From: CPC320 sp002336405
GTDB taxonomy: Bacteria > Pseudomonadota > Alphaproteobacteria > Rhodobacterales > Rhodobacteraceae
Direction of reading: 5' to 3'
Assembly (NCBI GenBank): GCA_949372595.1
Contig: CASIAN010000017.1
Span: 25,911-89,910, forward strand
Length of the DNA: 64,000 nt
The notes beneath the pieces were generated by a model. It did no database searches. It was not told the origin of the DNA and saw only the letters and a list, made by a program, of their open reading frames with translations. How positions within the stretch are numbered: the stretch's first letter is position 1; every line of letters starts with the position of its first letter. The position numbers and the translations under genes are program-made. Below, one piece after another: positions 55,801-64,000 of this stretch.

Positions 55801-56894
55801 GCCTGTTTTGGGAAAACAAAACAGCGCTTGCGCGGCACCGTCAACCACAAGCGCTGTCCGACGCTGGGCATAAACACATTTGGCACCGTCGCGCGCAAAA
55901 CGGTATCGCTTTCAGTCATCAGAAACTCGATCAGGCTTTCACGTCCAATGAAGCGAGCGCGTTCAACGACGCCGCAAGCCGCGACCCCGTCGACAGCCGT
56001 GGGTTCTGGCCCTTTGCCGTTGCGGTCGAAATCGATCTTTACATGTTGCGGCCGCACCACGATATCGACCTGAGTACCGTCTGGCAGACCGGGGGATAAA
56101 AACTGACCAAAGGGGGTTTCCGCAAGCGAGCCGTTCACCTGACTTTCTATGACGTTTATATCACTAAAAAACGACATGGCCTGTTTATCGTAAGGTGCGG
56201 TAAACAAATTATAGGGCGCCCCCGACTGTATGATCCGGCCATCGCGCATCAGGGCAATCTCATCGGCCATGCGCATTGCCTCTTCCGGCTCGTGGGTAAC
56301 CAGCAGAACTGCGGTATCTTCCTCTTTCAACAAACTAAGGGTTTCGTCGCGAATGCCATCTCGCAGGCGGTTATCCAGCCCCGAAAAAGGCTCATCCATC
56401 AATAAAATACGCGGCTGCGGGGCCAAAGCCCGGGCCAGAGCAACGCGTTGCTGCTCTCCGCCTGACAACGCATGGGGATAGCTTTTGAGATGCCGCCGCA
56501 ACCCAACCCTATCCAGCAATTCAAGTGCGCGTTGTCGTTGCGCAGCCACAGGACCGGTCAGGCCAAACACAACGTTTTGTTCAACGGTCAAATGTGGGAA
56601 CAGCGCAAAATCCTGAAACATCAACCCGATCGAGCGGTTTTCAGGCGCTGTGGTCGAGGCCCCGTTACACACCATCCGGCCGTCCACCCAAATCTCGCCA
56701 GAATCGGGCACCTCGATCCCCGCAATCATCCGCAATGTGGTCGATTTTCCACAGCCCGAAGGCCCCAGCAAACAAGTGACCTGACCCGGCAAGATGCGCA
56801 GTGAAACATTATCCACAACCGTGCGGGACCCAAACCGCCGCATCAGGTTTTTAATTTCCAGCCGCGCTGTCTCGGTTGTCACGATAGGCCTCAC
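55797..56894 (-). CDS. ABC transporter ATPase, FbpC/PotA-like, without partner genes
   Basis: 365 residues from a GTG. Walker A GPSGCGKST, signature LSGGEQQRVALARAL, Walker B ILLMDEPFSGLD, and a C-terminal TOBE domain (about 255-365, IVVRPQHVKIDF). Typical of ferric iron or polyamine importers, but no permease or binding-protein gene is adjacent. It lies after the nitrile hydratase genes on the same strand with a 260-base gap. Confidence 0.88.
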   Translation of the reverse strand: MRPIVTTETARLEIKNLMRRFGSRTVVDNVSLRILPGQVTCLLGPSGCGKSTTLRMIAGIEVPDSGEIWVDGRMVCNGASTTAPENRSIGLMFQDFALFPHLTVEQNVVFGLTGPVAAQRQRALELLDRVGLRRHLKSYPHALSGGEQQRVALARALAPQPRILLMDEPFSGLDNRLRDGIRDETLSLLKEEDTAVLLVTHEPEEAMRMADEIALMRDGRIIQSGAPYNLFTAPYDKQAMSFFSDINVIESQVNGSLAETPFGQFLSPGLPDGTQVDIVVRPQHVKIDFDRNGKGPEPTAVDGVAACGVVERARFIGRESLIEFLMTESDTVLRATVPNVFMPSVGQRLWLTVPRKRCFVFPKQA

Positions 56895-57154
56895 AAGCAG
56901 ATATCCAGAACAGGAAAGATATGCAGTCGAATTAGCAGTGTGTCACCACCGTGGCAAGCCGCGCCGCAACAGGCTGTACCAGCGCGTGCCGCCCTGCCAG
57001 CCAAACCATAGTGCCTGTCAACTTTTTGGGTGTTGCAGCCACCCGTATCCCTACCGTATCCCCCGGCCACGGGGCGCTTTGACCAGTGGGGGGCATTCAC
57101 AGCCCCTAATATTGCCCGTTCCGAATACCAATAGGCCTTTGTCTTCATAAACTA

Positions 57155-57475
57155 TCACGTCAGCTTCACCGGTTTACCATGGGGTGTATGCAGATAGGCC
57201 TGCACCCAAGCCGCGCGCATGTCTTCGATCTGTGCCGGATCAGCCAACTGTAAATCATTTAGCAAACTCTCAAAAGCGGCAAGCCACGCGGCAAAATAAT
57301 CGTCGCCGCCATTCAATTGTTTGGACACACCGTGCGCCTTTAGCTTCGCCCCGAAAAGCTGCCCCCAATCAGACCACTCAAAGCATCCATCGCGGTGCAA
57401 ATGTACCGTTAACGCGAACAGTTGGGCGTGCCAAGGTTGCTCGAACACAGGCGCTTGTCCAATTTCTAACGACAT
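57155..57475 (-). CDS. Nitrile hydratase accessory protein (activator)
   Basis: 106 residues. It resembles the beta-subunit N-terminal half, as the activators do (PVFEQPWHAQLFALTVHLHR, WSDWGQLFGAKLKAHG). In cobalt enzymes this protein exchanges subunits to insert the metal (established knowledge). The ATG at 57475 overlaps the beta-subunit stop as TGATG. Confidence 0.88.
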   Translation of the reverse strand: MSLEIGQAPVFEQPWHAQLFALTVHLHRDGCFEWSDWGQLFGAKLKAHGVSKQLNGGDDYFAAWLAAFESLLNDLQLADPAQIEDMRAAWVQAYLHTPHGKPVKLT

Positions 57476-58179
57476 CAGCTTGTCCTCGATTTGGCCAATG
57501 ATGCCGGCTGCAGATAGGGTTGCCATATATCCAAAACCACCTCATCGTCGGGATGCTCGGCACCCGACCATAAAGCACTGCGCAAAAACACCACCGAATA
57601 TAGCGGTTCGGGCGCCTCGCCCAAACCATGTGCGTTGCTGTCGGGAAAAATATGCGCCCCATGATAATTAAGAACCTGTCCCTCGGCACCGCGCGCATAG
57701 CGAGGCAATCGACTGTGGCCACCGGCGACAAGGCTGTTGTGGCCAAACCGGCGCACAATAACCCTGTCCCCCACCTCAAACTGTGCAACGGTCTGACTAT
57801 CGCGCAACGTCGGACCACCTGATGACAGAGCTTTTTGCACCCGCTCTGATTTTAAGCACCGCTGTGTCAAATCTGGCGCTGAAGATAGCGATCGCCCAGC
57901 TTTAAGCTCGTCCGTGGTGAGCACGCCGGTCGCAACCAAAATGTCTGCCAACCCGGACAGCCACTTTTCATAGTAAGAAAAGCGCATGTAATCTTGCGGC
58001 GACAGGCATTCACGCTGGTGCCGCGATCGGTCGAGCGACCACTGCCCCAGCGCGCCAGAGGCCAAGGTCAAAGCAAGCGCCCGGGCGTGCCAGTCTTTTG
58101 CAAACACCGGCGCATCCGCAGTCTCGGGGTGCAGTGGACCATCGCCAATACGGCCCCCCATATCATGCAACCGGCTCAT
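57475..58179 (-). CDS. nthB: Nitrile hydratase beta subunit
   Basis: 234 residues. N-terminal MSRLHDMGGRIGDG, the helical domain with DYMRFSYYEKWLSGLADIL, and the C-terminal SH3-like barrel (FEVGDRVIVRRF, NYHGAHIFPDSNAHGLGEAP, EPLYSVVFLRSALWS). ATG 58179 is used because it overlaps the alpha stop (ATGA). Confidence 0.95.
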   Translation of the reverse strand: MSRLHDMGGRIGDGPLHPETADAPVFAKDWHARALALTLASGALGQWSLDRSRHQRECLSPQDYMRFSYYEKWLSGLADILVATGVLTTDELKAGRSLSSAPDLTQRCLKSERVQKALSSGGPTLRDSQTVAQFEVGDRVIVRRFGHNSLVAGGHSRLPRYARGAEGQVLNYHGAHIFPDSNAHGLGEAPEPLYSVVFLRSALWSGAEHPDDEVVLDIWQPYLQPASLAKSRTS

Positions 58180-58793
58180 TTTGGCGCCCGCGGCAGGCCC
58201 ATGCCGATCATGCAATCCCGACTGACCCAATCGCACAGGGCCACCTCGTCCAGATCCGCGGTTTCCGGCGGGCGCATCGGCAATACAAGATAGCGGATTT
58301 CAGCGGTTGAATCCCAGACCCGAATCGCCGTGCTATCGGGCAGTGAAACACCAAACTCGGCCAGAACACGCCGTGGCTCGCGCACCGCACGGGCCCGGTA
58401 GGCGTCAGATTTATACCAAGCTGGCGGAATGCCCAAAAGTGGCCAAGGATAACAACTGCAAAGGGTGCAGACCACCAAATTATGGAGCGCCGCAGTATTT
58501 TCGACGATCACCATATGTTCGCCCTGACGCCCGTAAAACCCGAGGTCCTGCAACAAAGGCATCGGATCGGCCAGCAAGCGTGCGCGAAACCCATCGTCAC
58601 ACCAAGCTTTGGCCACCACACGGGCCCCGTTCTGCGGCCCAATATCGTTTTCATAGGTTGAAATGATCGCCGCCAGCGCGTCGGGATCTATCAGACCTTT
58701 TTCGCGCAAAATCGTCTCAAGAGCCTGCACACGCAGCGCTGGATCGGGCGGTAGTAAACTGTGAGGGTGACTAGGATCGGAATCATGGGGCAT
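58176..58793 (-). CDS. nthA: Nitrile hydratase alpha subunit, cobalt type
   Basis: Hydrates nitriles to amides. 205 residues. The metal claw is VCTLCSC (Cys109, Cys112, Ser113, Cys114). Thr after the first Cys marks the cobalt class, while iron enzymes have Ser. The following YPWPLLGIPPAWYKSDAYR is conserved. Start chosen at ATG 58793 (MPHDSDPS). First gene of alpha-beta-activator. Confidence 0.95.
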   Translation of the reverse strand: MPHDSDPSHPHSLLPPDPALRVQALETILREKGLIDPDALAAIISTYENDIGPQNGARVVAKAWCDDGFRARLLADPMPLLQDLGFYGRQGEHMVIVENTAALHNLVVCTLCSCYPWPLLGIPPAWYKSDAYRARAVREPRRVLAEFGVSLPDSTAIRVWDSTAEIRYLVLPMRPPETADLDEVALCDWVSRDCMIGMGLPRAPK

Positions 58794-58903
58794 AGAGATT
58801 ACACTGCGCAATCAATTCCGACATGTCCAGCATAGAAACGCCTCTTGCCCCCCTGCATAAAACTGCCTACATACGCCCCACGCTCTTACATTTGTGGGGA
58901 CCT

Positions 58904-59272
58904 ATGGAAAACGTTGTGCTGATCATTCACCTATTACTGGCTTTAACGCTGATCGGCGTGGTGCTTTTGCAACGCTCTGAGGGCGGCGGCCTCGGCATGG
59001 GCAGCGGCGGCGGCGGCGGTGGCGCGATGACGGGGCGCAGCGCAGCCTCGGCACTGGCCAAAGTGACCTGGATTTTGGCGATTGCCTTTATCATCACTTC
59101 GATGACGCTGACAATTATCGCGGCACAGAAATCTGCCGGCAGTTCGGTGATCGACCGCCTTGGCGGTTCTGCGGCGGTTGAACAGCAAGACGAGCAAAGT
59201 CTACCCGATATTGACGACCTTTTGCCACCCAGTGCGGATGATGCGGCGCCCTTGGTTCCTCGCGCCGACTAA
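58904..59272 (+). CDS. secG: Sec translocase subunit SecG
   Basis: 122 residues. Two membrane helices (ENVVLIIHLLLALTLIGVVL and VTWILAIAFIITSMTLTIIA) flank the SEGGGLGMGSGGGGGGAMTG loop. GGGGA before the ATG at 58904. The acidic C-terminal tail is typical of alphaproteobacterial SecG. Upstream of pyrG, a common order. Confidence 0.95.
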   Translation: MENVVLIIHLLLALTLIGVVLLQRSEGGGLGMGSGGGGGGAMTGRSAASALAKVTWILAIAFIITSMTLTIIAAQKSAGSSVIDRLGGSAAVEQQDEQSLPDIDDLLPPSADDAAPLVPRAD

Positions 59273-59427
59273 ACCACCACAGTTTGCGGCTGCTTTATTT
59301 TCGGCAACATGATGTTGCGGCGCGCTTGCCAAAGGGTCAGGTTTCCTGTATTGGATAAATCCCGTAGAACAGCGATATGTTGACCGTTATAGGCAGCCTA
59401 CTTTACTCATGCGGGAGCGCCTGATCA

Positions 59428-61071
59428 ATGGCACGATTTATATTCATTACCGGCGGTGTGGTGTCCTCTTTGGGCAAAGGTTTGGCTTCGGCTGCCTTGG
59501 GCGCATTGCTTCAGGCGCGCGGATTTTCGGTCAGATTGCGCAAGTTAGACCCTTACCTGAATGTAGATCCCGGCACCATGAGCCCGTTCGAACACGGCGA
59601 GGTGTTTGTCACCGATGACGGTGCCGAAACCGACCTTGATTTGGGACATTATGAACGCTTTACCGGTGTGGCTGCGCGCACCACAGATTCTGTCAGCTCA
59701 GGCCGAATATATTCGACCGTGCTCGAGAAAGAGCGGCGCGGCGATTACCTTGGTAAAACCATTCAAGTCATTCCCCATGTCACCAATCAAATCAAAGAGT
59801 TCATTTCAATCGGCGAAGACGAGGTCGATTTCATGCTGTGCGAGATTGGCGGTACTGTTGGCGACATCGAAGGCTTGCCGTTTTTTGAAGCAATCCGTCA
59901 GTTCAGTCAGGATAAACCCCGTGGCCAATGTCTTTTCATGCATCTGACTTTGCTGCCGTTCATCAAGGCCAGTGGCGAATTAAAAACCAAACCCACCCAG
60001 CACAGCGTCAAGGAATTGCGCAGTATCGGCATTGCACCGGATATTCTTGTGTGTCGCTCAGAGGGGCCAATTCCGGCAAAAGAACGCGAAAAACTGGCAC
60101 TCTTTTGCAATGTGCGTCCCGAAAGTGTCATCGCAGCGCAGGATTTAAAATCGATCTATGAGGCACCCTTGGCTTACCATCGGGAAGGTCTGGATCAAGC
60201 GGTGCTGGATGCGTTCCAGATCAATCCGGCGCCCAGACCCGAATTGTCGCGTTGGGAAGACGTTGCCGACCGGATCTACAACCCCGAGGGCGAGGTCAAG
60301 GTCGCGATTGTCGGCAAATACACCCAGCTTGAGGACGCCTACAAGTCGATCGCCGAGGCGTTGACCCACGGCGGTATGGCCAACCGTGTAAAAGTGCGCG
60401 TCGAATGGGTCGATGCCGAGATTTTCGACCGTGAAGACGTCACGCCGCATCTGGCCCCGTTCCACGCTATTTTGGTACCAGGCGGTTTTGGTGAACGCGG
60501 CACCGAAGGCAAGATAAAAGCAGCGCAGTTTGCCCGCGAACACAAGATCCCTTACCTTGGGATTTGCCTTGGCATGCAGATGGCGGTGATCGAAGCTGCA
60601 CGAAACGTTGCGGGTGTGACCGCAGCAGGATCAGAGGAATTTGATCACGAATCGGGTGAAAAGCGCTTTGAACCGGTGGTCTATCACCTCAAGGAATGGG
60701 TGCAGGGAAATCACAAAGTGGCGCGCAGCCATTCCGACGACAAAGGTGGCACCATGCGCCTTGGTGCCTATGATGCCACGCTGAAAGACGGCTCAAAAGC
60801 GGCCAAAATCTATGGTACAACCACAATCGACGAACGCCACCGGCACCGCTATGAAGTCGATGTGAAATACCGCAAGGCGCTTGAAGCAGAGGGTCTGAAG
60901 TTTTCCGGGATGTCACCAGACGGTCGCCTGCCCGAGATTGTCGAATGGGACAATCACCCATGGTTTATTGGCGTCCAGTTTCATCCAGAACTGAAGTCAA
61001 AGCCATTTGCCCCCCACCCGCTATTCAAGGATTTTGTGCGTGCCGCCAAGGATATATCCCGTCTGGTCTGA
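59428..61071 (+). CDS. pyrG: CTP synthase
   Basis: Makes CTP from UTP with glutamine. 547 residues. Synthase domain with ITGGVVSSLGKGLASAALG and CEIGGTVGDIEGLPFFEAIR, glutaminase domain with the catalytic Cys in LGICLGMQ and GVQFHPE. Full length. Confidence 0.98.
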   Translation: MARFIFITGGVVSSLGKGLASAALGALLQARGFSVRLRKLDPYLNVDPGTMSPFEHGEVFVTDDGAETDLDLGHYERFTGVAARTTDSVSSGRIYSTVLEKERRGDYLGKTIQVIPHVTNQIKEFISIGEDEVDFMLCEIGGTVGDIEGLPFFEAIRQFSQDKPRGQCLFMHLTLLPFIKASGELKTKPTQHSVKELRSIGIAPDILVCRSEGPIPAKEREKLALFCNVRPESVIAAQDLKSIYEAPLAYHREGLDQAVLDAFQINPAPRPELSRWEDVADRIYNPEGEVKVAIVGKYTQLEDAYKSIAEALTHGGMANRVKVRVEWVDAEIFDREDVTPHLAPFHAILVPGGFGERGTEGKIKAAQFAREHKIPYLGICLGMQMAVIEAARNVAGVTAAGSEEFDHESGEKRFEPVVYHLKEWVQGNHKVARSHSDDKGGTMRLGAYDATLKDGSKAAKIYGTTTIDERHRHRYEVDVKYRKALEAEGLKFSGMSPDGRLPEIVEWDNHPWFIGVQFHPELKSKPFAPHPLFKDFVRAAKDISRLV

Positions 61072-61102
61072 TCCCCCAAGCCCATGCAGTCGGGGGCAGT
61101 AA

Positions 61103-61915
61103 ATGCTGTCGTATCAACATCTGTATCATGCCGGCAACATGGCCGATGTCCACAAACACAGCCTGCTGGCTTGGATGCTGCAGTATCTGACCCAAAAAGA
61201 GAAGCCAGTCAGCTATATCGAGACCCATGCTGGGCGCGCCCTATACGATCTGACATCTGATGAGGCGATCAAAACCGGCGAGGCCGCCGAAGGCATCAAT
61301 CGGGTTTTGGCGGCAAACTGGTTTAGCGAATCCCACCCCTATCTGCAGGCCCTAACTAAGATCCGGGCGCAACACGGCCCGCAAAGCTATCCCGGGTCGC
61401 CACTTTTAGCGGCCGAAACCTTGCGACCGACCGACAGCCTTCATCTGGCGGAATTGCATCCCCAGGAATCCACTGCGCTTGAATATGCGATGTCGCCGTA
61501 TAGGGCGCGCTGTTATACGCAAGACGGCTTTACCCTGGCGCAATCGCTCTGCCCACCGATGCCACGGCGCGGGATGCTTGTGATTGATCCAAGCTATGAG
61601 ATGAAATCAGAATACGGCACCCTGCCCGGCTTTATCCGTCAGATCCACCGTAAATGGCCGGTCGGGATAATCGTACTGTGGTACCCGTTGCTCACCACAG
61701 GGACGCATCACAGCATGGTGGAGGAACTTGCACACATCTGCCCCGCAGGGCTGCGTCACGAGGTGGCTTTTGCCCCAGCGCGCCCAGGCCACAAGATGAT
61801 TGGATCGGGCTTGTTTGTGATCAACCCGCCGTTTGCACTGGCGCCAGAGGCGGCGCGCATGAGCAGATGTTTCAAAAATATCAACCGCAACAAACGAGGA
61901 AAAGCAAATGACTAA
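61103..61915 (+). CDS. rlmJ: 23S rRNA (adenine-N6)-methyltransferase RlmJ
   Basis: 270 residues. N-terminal YQHLYHAGNMADVHKHSLLA and YIETHAGRALYDL, the catalytic DPSYE motif (MLVIDPSYEMKSEY) and the IGSGLFVINPPF end. Methylates A2030 of 23S rRNA in E. coli. The stop overlaps the next small gene by 8 bases. Confidence 0.94.
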   Translation: MLSYQHLYHAGNMADVHKHSLLAWMLQYLTQKEKPVSYIETHAGRALYDLTSDEAIKTGEAAEGINRVLAANWFSESHPYLQALTKIRAQHGPQSYPGSPLLAAETLRPTDSLHLAELHPQESTALEYAMSPYRARCYTQDGFTLAQSLCPPMPRRGMLVIDPSYEMKSEYGTLPGFIRQIHRKWPVGIIVLWYPLLTTGTHHSMVEELAHICPAGLRHEVAFAPARPGHKMIGSGLFVINPPFALAPEAARMSRCFKNINRNKRGKAND

Positions 61916-62201
61916 AGCTTATTGGATCGTACATGCAACCATCAACGACGTTGATGCATATGCAAAATACCGCGAGGCCAACGCTACAGCCTTTGCCAAA
62001 TACAACGGCCGTTTTTTGGTTCGTGGCGGCGCGCAAGAGCTGCGCGAAGGCCAGCAGCGCCCCAGATCAGTTGTGATCGAATTCCCCACATTAGAGGCGG
62101 CAAAGGCCTGTTACGACAGCCCCGAATATCAAGCCGCCAAAGCCCTGCGCGTGCCGGTCTCTGACATCGATCTTGTGATCGTCGAAGGCTTTGATATATA
62201 A
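61908..62201 (+). CDS. DUF1330 family small protein
   Basis: 97 residues, a second DUF1330 member in the window (AYWIVHATINDVDAYAKYRE, FLVRGGAQELREGQQRPRSV, VVIEFPTLEAAKACYDSPEY). Closer to the classical family than the copy at 42575. Function unknown. GAGGAAAAGC precedes the ATG inside the rlmJ end. Confidence 0.92.
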   Translation: MTKAYWIVHATINDVDAYAKYREANATAFAKYNGRFLVRGGAQELREGQQRPRSVVIEFPTLEAAKACYDSPEYQAAKALRVPVSDIDLVIVEGFDI

Positions 62202-62261
62202 AAGATCCCGCCACCCCACAAAGGGGAAGTCTGGCAGCAATTTAAATCCAGAAAGCCAAAG

Positions 62262-62702
62262 ATGTTTGCAGATTTTCTAAAGCAGCTGACCGCACCAAGC
62301 CCCGCGCCTATCAAAGACGGGGATGCCCGTTTGGCACTGACCGCTCTGCTCGTGCGAATCGCCCGCACTGATGGCGCTTATATCCAAACCGAAGTTGATC
62401 GGATCGACACCATCACGTCGCTGCGTTACGGTCTGACCCCGGAGGCGGCGGCAAAATTGCGCCAAGACGCCGAAACCCTTGAGAGCGAGGCCCCAGACAC
62501 CATTCGCTTTACCCGTGCGATCAAAGATGCTGTGGCATATGAAGACCGCTTAGACGTTATCGAAGGTCTGTGGCAGGTGGTTCTTGCCGACGGTACGCGC
62601 GAAGCCGAAGAGGATACGCTGCTACGTCTTGTTTCAAGCTTACTCGGCATCAATGACCGCGACAGCGCCTTGGCCCGCCAACGCGTCAGTCGCACCCTGT
62701 GA
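62262..62702 (+). CDS. TerB-like (tellurite resistance fold) protein
   Basis: 146 residues, helical, with two acidic TerB-type repeats (LLVRIARTDGAYIQTEVDRI and LWQVVLADGTREAEEDTLLR). The fold binds divalent metal in relatives; a link to tellurite here is not implied. Probably co-transcribed with the DUF1330 gene. Confidence 0.85.
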   Translation: MFADFLKQLTAPSPAPIKDGDARLALTALLVRIARTDGAYIQTEVDRIDTITSLRYGLTPEAAAKLRQDAETLESEAPDTIRFTRAIKDAVAYEDRLDVIEGLWQVVLADGTREAEEDTLLRLVSSLLGINDRDSALARQRVSRTL

Positions 62703-62936
62703 GCTGTCAAATTGAATCCGGTCACAACCCTAGTAACAAAGATGCTATCTAAGGTTGTTTTTGACATCAAAGGCCTAGGGCATATTTATCACAGACGCGG
62801 GGTGCCGCACCCGTTTTGCATGAAAATGCCTCCATTTTGACCTTTAACAGACCATTAACCACAGATTGATCGTTGAAAATCTGAAATTATAGGGCTTAAG
62901 TGGTGCATATATTATGAGCAATGGGACGAGAGCTTA

Positions 62937-63713
62937 GTGTCAGACCCAACACCAGTTATCGAGATTCGTGACTTACACAAAAGTTTTGGCAAGCTAGAGG
63001 TCCTGAAAGGGGTTGATATCTGTGCGCGCAAAGGTGACGTTGTGGCGTTAATCGGGTCTTCGGGTTCGGGAAAGTCAACCCTTTTACGCTGTATCAACCT
63101 GTTGGAAAACAGCCAGCAGGGTGACATCTTATTCAAAGACGAACCCGTTCTATGGCAAGGTGATGGTCTTGAACGTCGCCCCGCTGACACAAAGCAAGTG
63201 CTGCGCATGCGCACCAATCTTTCTATGGTGTTTCAACAGTTCAATCTGTGGTCTCATATGACGATTTTGCAAAATGTAATGGAGGCACCAGTCACTGTGC
63301 TTGGCCTGCCTAAAGACACCGCCGAAACCGCAGCGCGTGGCTATCTTGAAAAAGTTGGCATTGGCGAGAAATGTGATGCCTTTCCTGCCCAGCTTTCCGG
63401 CGGTCAGCAACAGCGTGCAGCGATTGCCCGCGGGCTATGTATGAGCCCAGAGGCGCTGTTATTTGACGAACCCACCTCGGCACTGGACCCCGAACTTGAA
63501 CAAGAGGTTATCGCGGTCATTAAGGATTTGGCCAGCGAGGGCCGCACCATGGTGATTGTCACCCACGACATGAAGCTTGCCGCAGATGTCGCTGACCATG
63601 TTGTGTTTTTGCATCTTGGTCGGATAGAAGAAGAAGGCCCGCCGGACACGCTGTTCGGCGCCCCAAAATCACAACGCCTGCAGCAGTTTCTAAGCTCAAC
63701 TGTTCCAGCATGA
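62937..63713 (+). CDS. Polar amino acid ABC transporter ATPase (HisP-like)
   Basis: 258 residues from a GTG. Walker A GSSGSGKST, signature LSGGQQQRAAIARGL, Walker B LLFDEPTSALDPELEQE, H-loop THDMKLA. The insertion before the Q-loop (WQGDGLERRPADTKQVLRM) is typical of histidine/arginine-type transporters. The binding-protein gene starts 34 bases downstream, and permeases should follow outside the window. Confidence 0.94.
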   Translation: MSDPTPVIEIRDLHKSFGKLEVLKGVDICARKGDVVALIGSSGSGKSTLLRCINLLENSQQGDILFKDEPVLWQGDGLERRPADTKQVLRMRTNLSMVFQQFNLWSHMTILQNVMEAPVTVLGLPKDTAETAARGYLEKVGIGEKCDAFPAQLSGGQQQRAAIARGLCMSPEALLFDEPTSALDPELEQEVIAVIKDLASEGRTMVIVTHDMKLAADVADHVVFLHLGRIEEEGPPDTLFGAPKSQRLQQFLSSTVPA

Positions 63714-63747
63714 ACACCAAAACCAAACGTTAAACCAAGGAGAGACC

Positions 63748-64000
63748 ATGAAAAATCTTATCTTAACCACAGCCGCCCTGGCCCTGACCGCCGGATTGGC
63801 CTATGCGGGCGACACCGTGCGCCTGGGCACTGAAGGTGCTTACCCTCCGTGGAACTTTATCAATGATGCCGGCGAAGTCGACGGTTTTGAGCGGGAAGTC
63901 GGCGACGAACTGTGCAAACGCGCCAAACTGACCTGTGAATGGGTTGTGAACGATTGGGACAGCATTATCCCCAATCTGGTCTCTGGCAACTATGACGCAA
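63748..64000 (+). CDS. Amino-acid ABC transporter substrate-binding protein (partial, 5' end)
   Basis: 84 codons visible. Signal peptide MKNLILTTAALALTAGLAYA, then the family-3 solute-binding start RLGTEGAYPPWNFINDAGEV and DGFEREVGDELCKRA. AAGGAGAG lies 4-5 bases before the ATG. Two Cys (LCKRAKLTCEW) may form a disulphide. The rest lies past the window end. Confidence 0.93.
   Translation, partial: MKNLILTTAALALTAGLAYAGDTVRLGTEGAYPPWNFINDAGEVDGFEREVGDELCKRAKLTCEWVVNDWDSIIPNLVSGNYDA

Noticed and set aside
56891..57148. 85-codon open frame between the ABC ATPase and nitrile hydratase activator
   Set aside because: Cys/Gly/Arg-rich, no domain, no credible ribosome-binding site; more likely eroded intergenic DNA.
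1..64000. CRISPR arrays, prophage genes, restriction, toxin-antitoxin or other defence systems
   Set aside because: No regularly spaced repeats and no recognisable proteins of these kinds on either strand.

Overview
The window reads as chromosomal DNA of an alphaproteobacterium of the Rhodobacteraceae (marine Roseobacter type). This rests on gene content and family resemblance, not on a database search. Supporting signs are the sarcosine oxidase set soxB-soxD-soxA, the phaR-phaP-phaC / phaZ polyester locus, small families typical of that group (DUF6476, DUF6324), a tRNA-His without an encoded G-1, a GTTC-N7-GTTC SOS box before mmcB, and an RpoH that carries the family box.

Layout: 1-5320 holds sarcosine oxidase (soxA runs off the left edge) and a glutamate dehydrogenase, all on the minus strand. 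5581-8180 holds a membrane protein, a beta-hydroxyacid-type dehydrogenase and a broken pirin gene. 8199-10245 is a decayed IS427-type element with a second IS5-family element inserted in it. 10299-15584 holds a TetR regulator with its likely operator, a small lipoprotein, hom, glpX, recJ and tRNA-Glu. 15585-17238 is a gene desert with an IstB relic. 17239-21658 is the polyhydroxyalkanoate locus with three matches to the PhaR-type site CTGC-N3-GCAG. 21879-25818 holds rpoH, an RluD-type synthase, tRNA-His, small conserved proteins and mmcB. 25887-26047 is a possible structured RNA. 26451-27253 is a frameshifted nitrilase-family gene. 27578-30891 holds nusB, ribH, ribB (fused to a dead RibA-like domain), rlmB and tRNA-Tyr. 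31669-35572 holds a MATE exporter, two tiny proteins, a nitroreductase pseudogene and a methyltransferase-like protein. 35650-39135 holds pyrC, pyrE and dnaB, the last preceded by DnaA boxes. 39431-45567 holds a GNAT protein, alr-mlaE-mlaF, pqiA, radA and cvpA. 45878-51178 holds purF, an SDR, a split nucleotidyltransferase gene, surE and pcm. 51234-54933 holds an NlpD-like lipoprotein, a DUF815 ATPase and tatABC. 55117-58793 holds a WYL-type regulator, a lone FbpC-like ATPase and a cobalt-type nitrile hydratase operon. 58904-64000 holds secG, pyrG, rlmJ, small proteins and the start of an amino-acid ABC importer.

The genes are mostly housekeeping (riboflavin, pyrimidine, purine and threonine synthesis, Tat and Sec export, replication) mixed with uptake and breakdown of small organic nitrogen compounds (sarcosine, glutamate, nitriles, amino acids) and carbon storage. 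Accessory genes show clear decay: pirin, nitrilase, nitroreductase, a nucleotidyltransferase and two or three insertion sequences are broken, while core genes are intact. I saw no CRISPR array, prophage, toxin system or recognisable defence island. The least explained items are the structured-RNA candidate at 25887-26047, the desert at 15585-17238 and the small-protein pair at 33386-33727.
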